From Gibbula magus (lineage: Eukaryota > Mollusca > Gastropoda > Trochida > Trochidae): a stretch of DNA of 64,000 bases. Under the pieces are notes generated by a model that was given only the letters and a program-made list of their open reading frames with translations, ran no database searches and was not told the DNA's origin. Numbering within the stretch: the first letter of the stretch is position 1; every line of letters starts with the position of its first letter. The stretch lies in NCBI GenBank assembly GCA_936450465.1, contig OW388298.1, positions 4,820,035-4,884,034 on the forward strand, written 5' to 3'. Below are positions 35,398 through 47,430 of the stretch, piece after piece. Both the position numbers and the translations under genes were made by a program.

Positions 35398-35859
35398 AAA
35401 CTTCTCTTAGTTTTCTTGAAATATTATTTATTATTAACTTAAAATCACCCTAAAATGGACTGATTAACAGACGCATTCTTCATTTTTTACAGTTATTTAT
35501 CTGTTATAAAAAATGTCCGGGTTCATTTAAATTTGGGGAAATTCCTACTTGCCTAATACACAGTCAAGCACAGGGCAACCGTTCTGATGCAAACGATGTC
35601 ACACGCACAGGCAAGCATGCATGATTTCGTTCTTCATTACACTAACACCATTAGTATTTACATTCGTTTTGATTTCCATTGTCGGTAATCAGACAGTGTT
35701 TAGATTTAATTGAGCCTTTATTTCTAAGTGGCAATACCTATTTCTATTCTAGCCATATTGCTAGATATCTTAACGTTTGTTTAGGTGTAAGTACATCGAC
35801 TTTTACCTTTAATAAACATGTATTTAACTGCATTTTCGTCATAGCTAATTGTCTGTCAA

Positions 35860-36206
35860 TGTCTGCTATGGAGGCGGCCATCTTGGTTATGACGTCACGA
35901 CTTTACGTGTACAAAGTTTCGATGACAAAATATTCTTTTTGTTAACCCAGTTTTATCAACGGCAAAATATGTTTCAGTATTTATATATTGCTCTATGACA
36001 TTCTATATTTTATAATAACAAATAAATAATATGTCTGTAAATATTGTAATCAAATTACGTCATAAGCATTGTTTTGACGATGACGTCAGTAATATTGACA
36101 GTTAAATTAACAGTTGTGGAGAATCCGTGATTTGACGTGATCGAGACGTTGTGTGTATCATCTGCTCGCTCTTTGCTGCCGGTTTTTGCCGTGATCAATA
36201 ATGTAA
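35860..36206 (+). promoter_or_regulatory. Candidate CRE-containing promoter / first-exon region
   Basis: TGACGTCA octamers occur at about 35893 (TTATGACGTCACGAC) and 36082 (GATGACGTCAGTAAT). A possible 5' exon with elevated G+C ends at a donor-like AATAATGTAAGTAAA near 36200. No downstream exon was found, and similar CRE-bearing DNA occurs in the foldback elements, so it may instead be repeat-derived. Confidence 0.25.
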
Positions 36207-36551
36207 GTAAATATATTCAAAGCATATAGGCTACATTGCTTGAGATATGTTCAGCAGTACCTGAAAATATAATTTTTCAGAGAAGCATTCGTAAAATACC
36301 CGATGTGAGCTGATTCTTTGATTTATTTCCGTATTTTTATTTAATTCCATAAATGTATTTATACCGTATACAATGCAAATCCGCAATTTCATTGATTGAT
36401 AAATGTTAATGTAATAAATTCTTGTTCATTGTTTCAACATCCGAGATAAGACACCCCCTAGTGGGCCACTTGTGACAGGTAGCTAGTCACCAGGCTTGCC
36501 ACTGGTGAGTAGCAAGTGGCCCACCCAAAAAAAAAATTTCCACTCGGTGGC

Positions 36552-36584
36552 GGGGGGGGGGGGGGGGGGGGGGGGTGGGGGGGG
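36552..36584 (+). repeat. Poly-G tract
   Basis: A run of 24 G, then T, then 8 G. It can form a G-quadruplex and is a likely site of length error. The nearby open frame with a glycine run (36496-36789) is not a gene. Confidence 0.9.
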
Positions 36585-36968
36585 TGAGGACCCAAATCTT
36601 ATACATGGATTTGAAAAGGGGGGATCCGCTAGTGTATTATGTCAACCGGCAATAATAATACTGAATTTTGTCCAAAATGTTGTTTTATCAATAAGCTGGA
36701 CAAGGACATCAGTTAACTTTTCCTTCTTTTTTTTTATATTTATGAAAGCCTTTTTGTTCATGGGAACGTTTTTAAAATATGGAAAATGAATAAATTAAAT
36801 TAGGGTTACAAATTGCAATGCATTATCCCGATTGAGTTTTTATAACCAGCCGGTTCATGTAAGCTGCAGAAATGAACTAGGTCGAGAGGCTTTACCTGCA
36901 ACTGGATAGCAAAATAAATATTCACAAAGACCTCTCTACCGGCAGTACATTCTCTTCCTACAGTGGTT

Positions 36969-37505
36969 ACTCCCTTCAGATTTCCAATCCTAACTTCTGT
37001 TGTTTTTCGCTTAAATTGAGAGCAGAAGCATAGTCCCCTAGCGGTGGAAAGCGGAATCTCATACCGTATCCCTGCTTCTTAACCAATGAAAACCCATCTT
37101 TCAATGGCCATGTTGACCGAGTGCCTTCTACTTATAGATCTAGGCATTTTAGTATGAAGGGTCTTGCTCATTAGCATATGTCCTTTGAATATGTCTGATG
37201 TAAATACCGCAAATGAACTTTTGCTGGTATTTGTCTCTGATTTGGTCTTCTTTATTTAAAGCAAGTTTATGATTAATCGTTTTCAGAAAATCAAATAGCA
37301 TATTTCGAGGAAAACACATTAAACGAGAAAATATTGGTCTTACGTTTATTATATCATAATAACATGTCACTGGCAAATGTCAATTTTACAATGGCATCGC
37401 TGATTGCACAACTAGATTCAATTGCAACCAATCAGGACACTCCCTCTCTGCCCCCAATTTCAAACACAGAACAACAGAGGTTAGGATCGGAAATCTGAAG
37501 GGAGT
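36969..37505. mobile_element. MITE of about 537 bp with GTT target duplication
   Basis: Inverted ends: ACTCCCTTCAGATTTCCAAT at the left, and the inverse of ATCGGAAATCTGAAGGGAGT at the right, with matching continuing to about 35 bp (CCTAAC(T/C)TCTGTTG). It is flanked by GTT on both sides (36966-36968 and 37506-37508). No coding capacity. A 3-bp duplication would suit a PIF/Harbinger-type element. Confidence 0.65.
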
Positions 37506-37790
37506 GTTACGTGGTACGCATTTTGTCATGTATGTGAGTTATCTCCCTTGTCACTTACTGCAGTCAGTCAGCCATGATATTAAGAAGTCACAATGAGGCC
37601 CGACTTGTTTACTTATTATGCTTGTTAACTGAGCGACTGTAAGTATCTGATATGAACACGCAACAGGGAGTAACCTCTGTGGGAAGAGAATGGTGGCAGT
37701 ATTGTCACATTATATATATCTTTATATACTTTTTCTTTGGGTTGTTATCATTTCAATGTAAAATGGCTACTCTAAACAGCAGCAGAATAT

Positions 37791-38155
37791 TTTTTATTAC
37801 CCATATGGTTGAAAATAACCGAGTTAATATTATTGATATGAGCACATGTGCACATATCACGTTTGCCTAGCAACCATTGTTTCACCGCGACTTCCCGTCT
37901 TGTGTCGTCTGTGACGTCATATAACGATTGTTCGTGACGTCACTGTAGCTTGCCGCCAGCAAGAGAAGTGGGCCGCTTCCTGCCTATTTTTACGAAAACG
38001 AAACGGAACAGAATGGGTAATAAAGAAATTATTACACTCGAAAGTGTGCCATATGACTTTTACGAAACTCGTGCTCTCGCTCGGGCAATACAAAAATTCA
38101 CACTCGTTTCGTAAAAGTCATATGACACACTTTCTCGGGTAATAATCTCTATATC
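37791..38155 (+). repeat. Half copy (one arm) of the CRE foldback element
   Basis: This matches the right arm of the foldback at 55846-56610, from TTATTACCCATATGGTTG through TGTGCACATATCACGTTTGC to TCGGGTAATAATCTCTATAT. It contains TGACGTCA at about 37912 and 37935 and its own inner inverted repeat (TATGACTTTTACGAAACTCG / CGTTTCGTAAAAGTCATATG). Confidence 0.8.
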
Positions 38156-39763
38156 TATATTGTTATATAGGGAAGGCTACTGGAAAAGGGACCACATGGT
38201 CGATCCTGGTTTAGGAGATATAGGCTCTGAAAGATTTTTTGTGCATTAAATTTGAAATTTTCATTTTTTCAATGCTAGTGCAATAACAGCTCATTAACAT
38301 CTCTTCTTTAAGTTCAAAGTTTCCTATTGCCTTCTTTGCTTCTAAAAAATCCTGAAAAACATTGATATTGAAAGGTACTATTAAAAAGGTGCCACATGGT
38401 CGGAGCAACTGTTTATGCTGCATATCACTTTATTTTGAAGCTGTCGAGCTGTTGGTCTAGCAGATATTTTACGGTTGCATCTTTGAGCATGGGTTATTGA
38501 TGTTTGCAGCGTAACAGCGTTCTCAGTGACCGCCACTTGGCAGGTACATTATTATTATGACTTCCGGAGTTATAAGTACATTTATACTAGTCAGCAATTA
38601 AACGTCACTAATCCAACATAATTACCACAATGCGATTGTAAATCTGGTTTATATATGTCAGGAACAATACAAATAAAGTTGTACATGTATAATTATATGA
38701 TTTATGATAAAATAAACACACATGCTTTATACGCCCGAGTGGTCCCTTTATTGTAGAAATTGATTTTGTTTTGTTCTTTGTGATTCACCTTACAATAAGC
38801 TTTTAAATTGAAGTATGTCTTCTTAATTGTATTATTATGATTTGATTTTCAGCTTCAGATCACGACTCTCAATACAATTGTATGCTGATTTGGTGGTTTA
38901 CACTTGACACTATCCAGCAAAGTAATGTAGAACATATGTGCAACATTTTACCGTAACAGAATCGGATCAATAGTTTTGCAATAGGTTATATTTCATGAAA
39001 ATAACTTAGTTAAATATACAGAAATATATGTAAAAATCCAGAAATTCGAATAAGAATTTGTTGTTTGACATTGCATGAGTAGACTCTTGTGTAGAATAGT
39101 TTTGCAGAATTTTAACAAAATCTGATGAGTATAGTTCTGTAGTTTTTCTGTTATAGGTCGCACTATGTTAAAAATATATAAAATAAATTGGAACAAAATA
39201 ATAAATTCACGAAAGTCATTTCAACCTGGCACTTTATTATGGAGTCCACTAAATAAAGTAGAAGACATGTGCCAAATTAAACAGAATTGGATGATTAGTT
39301 TTTCTCTCATTGGTCGGACAAGATTATGGAACGGACATAAGGATGAACGGAATCGTTGGTACTTCTGTATAGCCTCGGTCGGTGGTACAATACAGTTTAC
39401 AATTAAAGTTATCATATTTCGTCTTTCAACTATTCTATAACAATATCTAAATTTTCGTTTTTGGGTTTATCAACATGTTTTATAAGCCTATGAACTTATG
39501 TTGATCTGAAGAAAAAGGGACCACATCGACCATTACGCATGCACGTGCATATTAACAACATGCAAACAAACTTTTGTTCTACACACTCATATGTTAACAC
39601 CTATTGAGACAATTTCTGATACACACACCGTAACTTCATGTTTGATAATATATTATGGTTAAATGAATACAAATAACAGTTGTAAGCAAGGTTTTCTCAT
39701 TTCCATAGTCCCAAATAATTTTGACCCTACCACTCTTTAACTGACCATCGCTTTGCCAATTTT
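38156..39763. other. Intergenic DNA; GGGACCAC-type motifs
   Basis: No supported gene. The phrase AAAAGGGACCACATGGTCGA at about 38186 recurs in shorter form at 38390 and 39515, and in inverse at about 45175-45205 (CAAGGTGGTCCCTTTTCCGG). The open frames at 39165-39440 (+) and 39221-39415 (-) have no recognised domain. Confidence 0.4.
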
Positions 39764-40106
39764 TAGCTCATCAGGCCTGAAAGTCCCGATGGGCTTATGG
39801 CATGGCATGGCGTCCGTCCGTCCATCCGTCCGTCAGTAAACTTTTCGCTTTTTCGACTTCTTCTCCAGAACCAATAACTCCACAGAGCTGAAATTTTATG
39901 TGCAGACTCCTTGGCCAATGGGGATTCTAAATTGTAGATTTCGTGACCCCATGACCCCAAATGGGGTCACAGGGGTCACATCCTTAAAAACCTATTTTCA
40001 TCTTCTTCACCAGTTCCAAAAGGTCTAGAGAGCTGAAAAGTTGTGTGCAGACTGCTTGGCCAATGAGGATTCTAAATTGTAGATTTTGTGACCCTGTGAC
40101 CCCAAT
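39764..40106 (-). mobile_element. Tandem-core element H (3' end fragment, reverse)
   Basis: It starts TAGCTCATCAGGCCTGAAAG, then has (CCGT)n and two cores in reverse (CCAATGGGGATTCTAAATTG, TCACAGGGGTCACATCC). It stops abruptly at about 40106, so the 5' half is missing. Confidence 0.8.
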
Positions 40107-40224
40107 CTAGCCCCTATAAAAACAATCCCATTGAAAACTCACTTTCGAAGTGTTGTAGCAAACACAATTTTACCATCAACACAATGCTTTTGCAAAAACA
40201 CTCATACCATCTTTCTTTTTTTTG

Positions 40225-40740
40225 AGAAAAGTGTTAAGAAGTGTGTCTAGTGGATAATTAAGTCGTAAAGTTTGACTAACGAAGAAATCATACTAAAAAG
40301 AGTGTTAGAAAGTGTTACAGTGGGTAATTAAGTCGTAAAATTTACAACCCTAAAAATATTTCTAGTGAAGTCTCATACCATTTTTTACTAACGAGGCACC
40401 ATAAATATTTACACAGACTTTGGTTGTACAGAAACCTCTGATGCATATACTAAACTTGTGAGGATCAGTCAGAACTGACTGTTAAATACAATGTTATGTA
40501 ATAGCAGCTTTTCATTGGTTCTAGGCAACTAGTAGAAATGTTGTAGAACAGTTTATCAAATGCAGTGTTGCATAATACCAGCATTGAAGCATTTTCATTG
40601 GTTTGGAGAAAATACAATATTATGTAATAGCAGTTTTCATTGGTTCTTGGCATCTAGCAGAGATGATGCAGAACAAGCTGCCAAATGCAATATTACGTTA
40701 TAACAGCATGAAGCTTTTTCATTGGTTGACTATTGTAATG
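40225..40740. repeat. Two short local duplications
   Basis: First, GTGTTA(C)...GGATAATTAAGTCGTAAA occurs at 40230-40275 and again at 40300-40340. Second, a unit of about 130 bp with ATGTTATGTAATAGCAGCTT and TTTTCATTGGTT occurs at 40488-40615 and 40612-40735, with half-unit periodicity. Confidence 0.55.
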
Positions 40741-40894
40741 CACCATATCGCATGCAAGAAATAATAACAGAAATGCAAGATCATGTGAACAAATTAATTT
40801 AATAACAAATCTGTAACAAGCTTCACATAGTTTGTATAGTACAGGATTGAAGCGTGTTGGATTTAACACTGATTTCAAGAATAGTTCACATATA

Positions 40895-40985
40895 TCAAGT
40901 CTGCTAGTGCAGAGAGCCATTGTGGATTCAATCCCAGACATCTTGAGCCGAACTGAAACATGCTAACCATCGCTGTCTTTTTTGG
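40895..40985 (-). repeat. tRNA-derived SINE head, copy 3 (diverged)
   Basis: On the minus strand, GCGATGGTTAGCATG and TGGGATTGAATCC sit at the spacing of the A and B boxes in the copy at 12072. It is strongly diverged. Confidence 0.45.
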
Positions 40986-41009
40986 GCTCTTGAAATAAAA
41001 ATCTAATAT

Positions 41010-44000
41010 TGTAAATTCAAACTATAATGCATATATTTATAATGTAATCAAATAAATGGGTAAATAAATGAATTATTTCAAAATGTCTAAATACAAATTT
41101 GATCTGATTATGATTATCAGTCTGTCTGGACACATGTAAAGAAATTTAACAAGGCTTTTTATTTTGTATTTTGTTTGTAATCTACAGTGAATGAACAATT
41201 TAAAAGTTTTCAGATGCAATATAAAAGGTTGATGTTTCCTCAAGAATTATGCTGTGCTGATACAGCAAGCAGGTTATATTGTGTAATCTGCAATAAATTG
41301 AATAACAATGCCCTTTAGTGTCCATAAGTAATCAATCAGTTTGATTGGGTGCATATTCAGAAAGAGGATTATCAATTAAAGAAGCTAATTGTTTATTTCA
41401 ATGACAACCCCACCTTCAATAGACCTTGAATAAACATCGTCTGAGAACTTTGTCTACCAGGTGAGTGTATATTCTGTCCGGTTCAGTTAACACTGAAATC
41501 AATATTGACATTTTAGTGAATAGGATCAACCTATTTGATGAATACAAAAACATTTTGAATAATCACAAATCAATTTAATATTTACCATGTAAATACTTTT
41601 AAAGAGTATAATGACTATAAAAGTTTTATGATGAAAATAATAATATTTAAATGGATATTAAAAAAACACGGCTATGTAAACCAACATACAATTGTTTGGA
41701 ATTTGCTTTAAAAAAATAGATTTTAGATTTGCAAGTCAAGCAAATATAATTAATAAAATAAATATGGATTAAATAAAACTTTAAAATACCAATGTAATTT
41801 TGATTATTTGATTATTAATGACTCATAGCAAATTTATCTGTAAAATGTTCAGTTATGCAATCAGTCAGTCTAATTACATTTCCAGAATATCAATTAAGCA
41901 AAACAAATGTCTTATTTATTTTTTATCTACAATGATTTCAATCCTATTTAACAATTTGTTTGTTTATACAACAATAATCCAGAACTGCAGTCATACCTTG
42001 AGAGGTTACATCATTTCCTGTCCAAGAGTAGGTTACATAATTTCCTGTCCTGTCCTCTCCTGATGTTCCAGGCCACCTGTCTGGCTGTCATGGCTTAGTG
42101 CACAATCACCTGTGTTATAAACATTGACATGTTTATATAGACAGTTTTTACAGTATTTGAAGGAAAATTAAAATTTATTCCTGATTCAAATCATAATCTG
42201 ATACAAATTAAAGCAACCTATTGCATATTAGTATCACAGATACCTTTGTACACATGTCATGAGACATGAGAACCTTTTTACAAATGAAGCCAATCTTATG
42301 TCAGACAATGTTACTCAGTCTGTCCATTGAAAAGGGTGAATGGAATAAGATTGATACATATGGAATGCAGTGATCATGAGAACTTACCTTGGATTAATCA
42401 ACTGAGAAAACTTGTACTTCTTGGTCTTGTGAACTGTAAAGCTTGATGAGCTTCATTGTTGTTGTAATGACCACCATCTTGGAATAAGCTACAGCAGCAA
42501 GACTAAGGAGGCTTCTGATTGGCTAAAAATGGTTTTATCTGAGCATAGCGGAAAATTAATCTGATCAAATATATTGCCTTTTATATATATTGTTTTTGAA
42601 AGTTGTTTATATTTAAAGGATTTGAAACTATATTGAAATATTATGAACAATATTTGTTTCATCTATCAAAAAAAGGCGTGAAGATAAAAAAAACAGCAAT
42701 AAATACTGAGAAGGCTTTTGATTGGCTAAAATCTGATAGTAGTTGCAATTATTTGGTTAATATGGCAATTTGTGATATTTAAGGGATTTGATCATGAAAT
42801 ATTATGAAATTTGTTAAACACAAACATGAAAAGGACTCATGAAGTTTAAATTGGTATTTCATTTCCTTCATTATATCAAATTAAACTATTGTCTATTGTT
42901 TAATTTGAATAATGTAACCTTTATATTGAAATTTTATATAAAATAAACTGTTTGAGCATTATTTGATTGTTAAAAAAATATTTTAAAACTATGTATGTAT
43001 CTATCTTACAAATTAACTATCAATATTTTTCTGCAATACACAGTTTTTAGATATTTATTCAACTGTTGCAATTGATAATATAATCAAAGGAAAAATAAAT
43101 GTAAACAAGATACCAAGTCATTAAAGGCTTAACTGTGAAATACAAGTCAGCTATTTTATACATGAAATAAATCAAAACATAATAATAAATAAATAAACAT
43201 TTTGACCAAATGATTTTTGCAAAAGATTGGTTTCAGAACATCTCAGAGCTAATAATGTTAATTTCATTTATTTGGTATCAATATTCAATAATACTATTGA
43301 TTTACTATTTTAACCGTTTAAAAGCATTGTATTAATGATTGTGGTAAATACACAGGCCGTTAATTAGATATACATCCACCGGTACAACTTGAAACAACAT
43401 TACATCAAATACACAGCACCCCTCCACATAACCGCTCAGTTCTTAAACAAACAAATTGGTTAATCTAATGAAATGTATATAGTAATTAAGCACCCTGTTA
43501 AGCAATCAACTAGGTGTTTTAAAAGGTATATTTGGGTTTATTTCTGTAATCTTTCCATTGGACAGTTATCAATTAATTAAGCTCCACCCATTTCAAGTCT
43601 GATGACCAATGGATTTGCAATTTCTCAGAGGTATAAACATTTAAGTGGTTGTAAATATGTAATGACTGCATTTTTTTAAAACAACTTTGTAAAGTCTTTC
43701 AATTGATTGTAATTTAAAATGAAATTATTTTGATTCAATATGTAAAATTCTTATTGATATCTTCACTTTGGAGAAGTGTATGCTTGATATTTAAAGTATT
43801 CTTTAAACTGAAATAATGTTAATGGTGGTTCAGTAATGCGTACAATAAATATATATTTCATGTAATTTATATCATCAAAATCAAGAATATGGATGATTAT
43901 TTCAATAACATATATTGACATGGAATGAATTAATATATTTTTAAATACCAATTTAATTTAAGAGTGAAAAAAAGCAAACAGAATAGACATATCTCTAAAT

Positions 44001-44024
44001 CACAACCCAAATTGACAACTTGAA
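41010..44024 (-). repeat. Left arm of a roughly 3 kb inverted duplication
   Basis: The sequence matches 48208-51115 in reverse along its length, with many small differences. Anchors include GGTGCATATTCAGAAAGAGG (41347, right arm about 50852), AGCTCCACCCATTTCAAGTC (43581, right arm about 48702) and CACAACCCAAATTGACAACT (44001, right arm about 48219). It contains the broken exon 1 copy at 42388-42477 and a promoter-type CCAAT segment. Confidence 0.8.
42388..42477 (-). pseudogene. Broken exon 1 copy of the 101-residue gene
   Basis: The ATG at 42477 and the donor AAG|GTAAGT are preserved, and KLYSSQD is readable. Relative to the right-arm exon it has a net 2-bp deletion after SSQD, which brings a stop (TTGATTAATCC read as GAT TAA) just before the donor. 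The later exons lie outside the duplicated segment. The inverted CCAAT motif CTGATTGGCTA (42516-42525) lies about 40 bp upstream, as in the right arm. Confidence 0.7.
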
Positions 44025-44030
44025 TAAAAA

Positions 44031-45040
44031 TAGAGCCATGGGGTCTGTAGCTCATCTGGGCTTCCTTGATTATAATTATCTAAATTATCTATAAAAGTTA
44101 TGTCAAGTAATACATTTACCAAATCTACAATTTAGAATGTCCTTTGGCCAAGGAGTCTGTACACAACATTTCAGCTTGCTAGCACTTTGTACTGGAGAAA
44201 AAGATAAAAGAAGATTTTCAGGTCATGACCCCTGTAACCCATATTTGGGGTCACATGGTCAACAAATATACAATTTAGAATCTCCATTAGCCAACTTTTC
44301 AGCTGTCTAGACCTTTTGGAACTGGAAGTGAAGATGAAAATAGGTAAAAGCATTCAAAAGTTTCTGTATTATGAAGTCAATTGTGGGTATGTCATCAATC
44401 ACAATAAACCATTGAGTGTCCTCTAACCCTGGTTACATAATCACTGCTCCCATACCTACTGGGATAGTTTTATTACCCTGCATCACTCGCTGCCATAACT
44501 TTTATTACTTTACAGCCCTTGGTTCACTTTCCTTAGGATCTCCAGTGAGGTCGTTAACTGATGGTCACTTGTGAAATTACCATGGAAGTATCCCTACAGT
44601 AGGACAGGCTAATTAAAATGCTTCTTTAATAACTGCATAATTTTGTTATTGCCGTACCATCAGCAACAAAGTATTGCATGCATCATTGCGAATGCTTCTT
44701 GAAACGCACCACAATGCTTCGGCTAGAAGTGATGGTCAAATTTTGCCCTTTAAACACCTGAAAAGATGGCATGAGGGTACTGTGGAGATACTGTATAAAA
44801 GCCATTGAAGGATTTTTCAGGAATTTTTTTTTCATATGGGAGGTCACGGGTCATGACCCAAAAACCTATTTTCATCCTTTGGTCCAAGGTGTAGGATTGG
44901 TGAATGTGGGTCACAGGGGTCATGATCTAAAACCCATATTAATTTGCTTGTTAACAATGTATTACTTGAGATAACTTAGATATTCAAACTTAGATAATAA
45001 ATCAATGAAATCCTAACGAGCTACAGAGCCCATGGCTATA
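44031..45040. mobile_element. Element I/J: two outward-facing 5' ends of the tandem-core family
   Basis: The left boundary TAGAGCCATGGGGTCTGTAG faces right. The right boundary, GAGCTACAGAGCCCATGGCT at about 45017-45036, is the same 5' end in reverse. Between them are diverged cores in both orientations (+ at 44110-44340, - at 44840-44940). It looks like an inverted pair with lost 3' ends. It sits exactly at the inner edge of the left inverted-duplication arm. Confidence 0.7.
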
Positions 45041-45430
45041 TTTTTATCATAATTTGATGATTATTTTTTTATTTTAAAGGGTATACATTTTTTTTTTATG
45101 GATCTGTGCCTAACTCAATACCAAATCTTCGATTGCAAATGATTGTAGCTACAATCGTTTTTGTGCAAGTGGACCAAGGTGGTCCCTTTTCCGGTAGCCT
45201 TCCCCATATACTGTTATGAGTTGATATTCTTTTGAATGATTTTAAAGAGATGGTTCCATCAGGGTAATTTTTGTGGAAACTAAACTTTTAGTTCTGATTA
45301 ATGGAAAATTTAACTTTTTTGTCTGATTTTGTTTGTCCTCGTAATAATAACCCCTACAAAAAAAATATCCTGAAAATATGTTTAGGCAATATATCCACAG
45401 GAGCACCACAGCATCTTTTCAAGCAGTTAG
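45041..45430. other. Intergenic DNA, no feature beyond the CCACTTGC-type remnant
   Basis: No gene supported. AAGGTGGTCCCTTTTCCGGT at about 45178 matches 38180 in reverse. Confidence 0.35.
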
Positions 45431-45469
45431 AGCAAAATTTTACCATTGCCGCTAGCGGATCAGATCCGG

Positions 45470-45870
45470 ACATGGTGTGGATGGGTCATGAGGATTGGTT
45501 TCAGCAATGTATCCGTTGGCCAAATATGTTACGGTAACATATCCACTACCGAGTCCCTGTTATCCACAATATAGCCACAAAAGAGCACAAGATAGCTGCG
45601 TTTGTGGATTGGTTTCAACGATGTATCCGTTGGCTGTAAGACCATCAAAAGTTTCTGAATATGTTACGGTAACATATCCACTACAGAGTCCCTGTTGTCC
45701 ACAGTATAGCCACAAAAGAGCACAAGATAGTTGCCTATGCGGATTTGTTTCAACGATGTATCCGTAAGCTGTAAGACCATCAAACATTTCCGAAAATGTT
45801 ACGGTAACATATCCACTACCGAGTCCCTGTTGTCCACAGTATAGCCACAAAAGAGCACAAGATCACTGGC
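45470..45870 (+). repeat. Tandem repeat of about 141 bp, three units
   Basis: Units with ATGTATCCGTTGGCTGTAAG, the palindrome-bearing ATGTTACGGTAACATATCCA, and AGCCACAAAAGAGCACAAGA recur from about 45507, 45618 and 45759. The first unit lacks about 30 bp. The open frames on both strands are repeat-derived. Confidence 0.8.
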
Positions 45871-46133
45871 TTTATGGGAATGCTACGGATAGGCATCGAT
45901 GTGAAGTTGGTAGTAGGAAGATTGTAATTATATGAAGTCTCTATCGTAAATTCAAGGGGGAAAAGTCCTCTGTAAGAAGTATTGGTAAAAAATCATTGGT
46001 AAAAGAGTCTTCTGCCAAAGAAGTCCTGTTATTGTGAAAACAGATTAAATTGATGTTAGCACTTAAGATATGGTAAAGAAAGATTATGATTTGAGTTTAG
46101 ACTTTAGCTGAGTGAAACAGTGCAGTGTCCATA

Positions 46134-46346
46134 ATAGCAGGCACTTATAATCGCTCATTGATTGCTCAATTCAGGGCTCAATGTAGCGCTCAAGTAGCGC
46201 TTATTGTCTCCTGAACGACACAGTGAAATACCTCAAAGTTCGCTCGCTTTGCTACGCAGCGCTACATTGAGCAATCGCGTTCAAGAGAGGTTTAAAAGTA
46301 ATCGCTAATGAGCGATTTCTTTGAAACCTCTCTTGAACACGGCCCA
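46134..46346. repeat. Palindrome-rich short element, copy 2
   Basis: Same motif order as 6731-6942: TTATAATCGCTCATTG, CAATGTAGCGCTCAAGTAGC, CTGAACGACACAGTG, AGCGCTACATTGAGCAATCG, and the end CCTCTCTTGAACACGGCC. Confidence 0.65.
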
Positions 46347-46445
46347 GAAGTCCATAAGATGTTTAAAACAAGCAGACAGAGTCGGCCATATCCCCCGCCT
46401 TTGGGAAAATTTATTGAAGAATAGTTGTTGAATAACAGTGACTAT

Positions 46446-46613
46446 GAACCAAGGAGTTTGCACACAAAATTTCAGCTCCTTAGACCAAGTGGTTCTGGAG
46501 AAGAAGACAAAATGCGAAAAGTTTACAGACGGACGGACGGATGGATGGACAGACAGAGGCCGGACACCGTGCCATGCCATGAGCCATTCGAGCCTTTCAG
46601 GCCAGATGAGCTA
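46446..46613 (+). mobile_element. Tandem-core element K (3' end fragment)
   Basis: A single core end (AACCAAGGAGTTTGCACAC, AAATTTCAGCTCC), then GACGGACGGACGGATGGATG and the end CAGGCCAGATGAGCTA, followed by AAAAA. The 5' part is missing. It is located within the TATCCCCCGCC element. Confidence 0.75.
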
Positions 46614-46711
46614 AAAATACATCCATGGCAGTTTTTGAGTTCTGCTCCTGAAATAAATTATTAAGTTATGTATCCATGGAAATGGTAAAAATTAAACAAA
46701 TAAAAAATTGT

Positions 46712-47430
46712 GAATAAGTTGAAAACCCAAAAAGGCACATCTACACATGATGATTGTTCCACACACCAAGTTTCGTTGCGATATGTCTTATAGTTTTCGA
46801 GTTCTGATCCGGAAACGAAATTCTAAGTTACATTTCCATGGAAACGATCAAAAAAAATAACTCGAAGAAGTTGAAAACCCCAAAAGGCACATCTACACAT
46901 GATGATTGTTCCACACACCAAGTTTCGTTGAGATATGTCTTATAGTTTTCGAGTTCTGATCCGGAAACGAAATTCTAAGTTACATTTCCATGGAAACGAT
47001 CAAAAAAAATAACTCGAAGAAGTTGAAAATCCCAAAAGGCACATCCACACATGATGATTGTTCCACACACCAAGTTTCGTTGAGATATGTCTTATAGTTT
47101 TCGAGTTCTGATCCGGAAACGAAATTCTAAGTTACATTTCCATGGAAACGATCAAAAAAAATAACTCGAAGAAGTTGAAAATCCCAAAAGGCACATCCAC
47201 ACATGATGATTGTTCCACACACCAAGTTTCGTTGAGATATGTCTTATAGTTTTCGAGTTCTGATCAAGAGACGAAATTCTAAGTTACATTTCCATGGAAA
47301 CGGTCAAAAAAAATAACTCGAAGAAGTTGAAAACCCCAAAAGGCACATCTACACATGATGATTGTTCCACACACCAAGTTTCGTTGAGATATGTCTTATA
47401 GTTTTGAAGTTTGAGGCCGGAATGGAAAAG
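46712..47430 (+). repeat. 152-bp tandem array, about 4.7 units
   Basis: Units start at 46712, 46864, 47016, 47168 and 47320, exactly 152 bp apart. Each has GAAGTTGAAAACCCCAAAAG, ACACACCAAGTTTCGTTGAG, TTTTCGAGTTCTGATCCGGA and TTACATTTCCATGGAAACG. The inner units are nearly identical and the first is diverged. Confidence 0.9.

Noticed and set aside
35679..35945. 88-residue frame ending MEAAILVMTSRLYVY as a gene
   Set aside because: No domain, and the downstream DNA lacks continuation; the CRE next to it may be repeat-derived.
36496..36789. Glycine-rich frame over the poly-G tract
   Set aside because: The glycine run is simply the homopolymer; no domain or splice support.
45301..45537. Frame with QHLFKQLEQNFTIAASGSDP as an exon
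   Set aside because: It runs into the 141-bp tandem repeat, with no splice sites or recognisable family.
46712..47430. CRISPR-like array (regular repeats)
   Set aside because: Whole 152-bp units repeat without unique spacers; the same is true of the 91-, 89- and 21-bp arrays. The DNA is eukaryotic.
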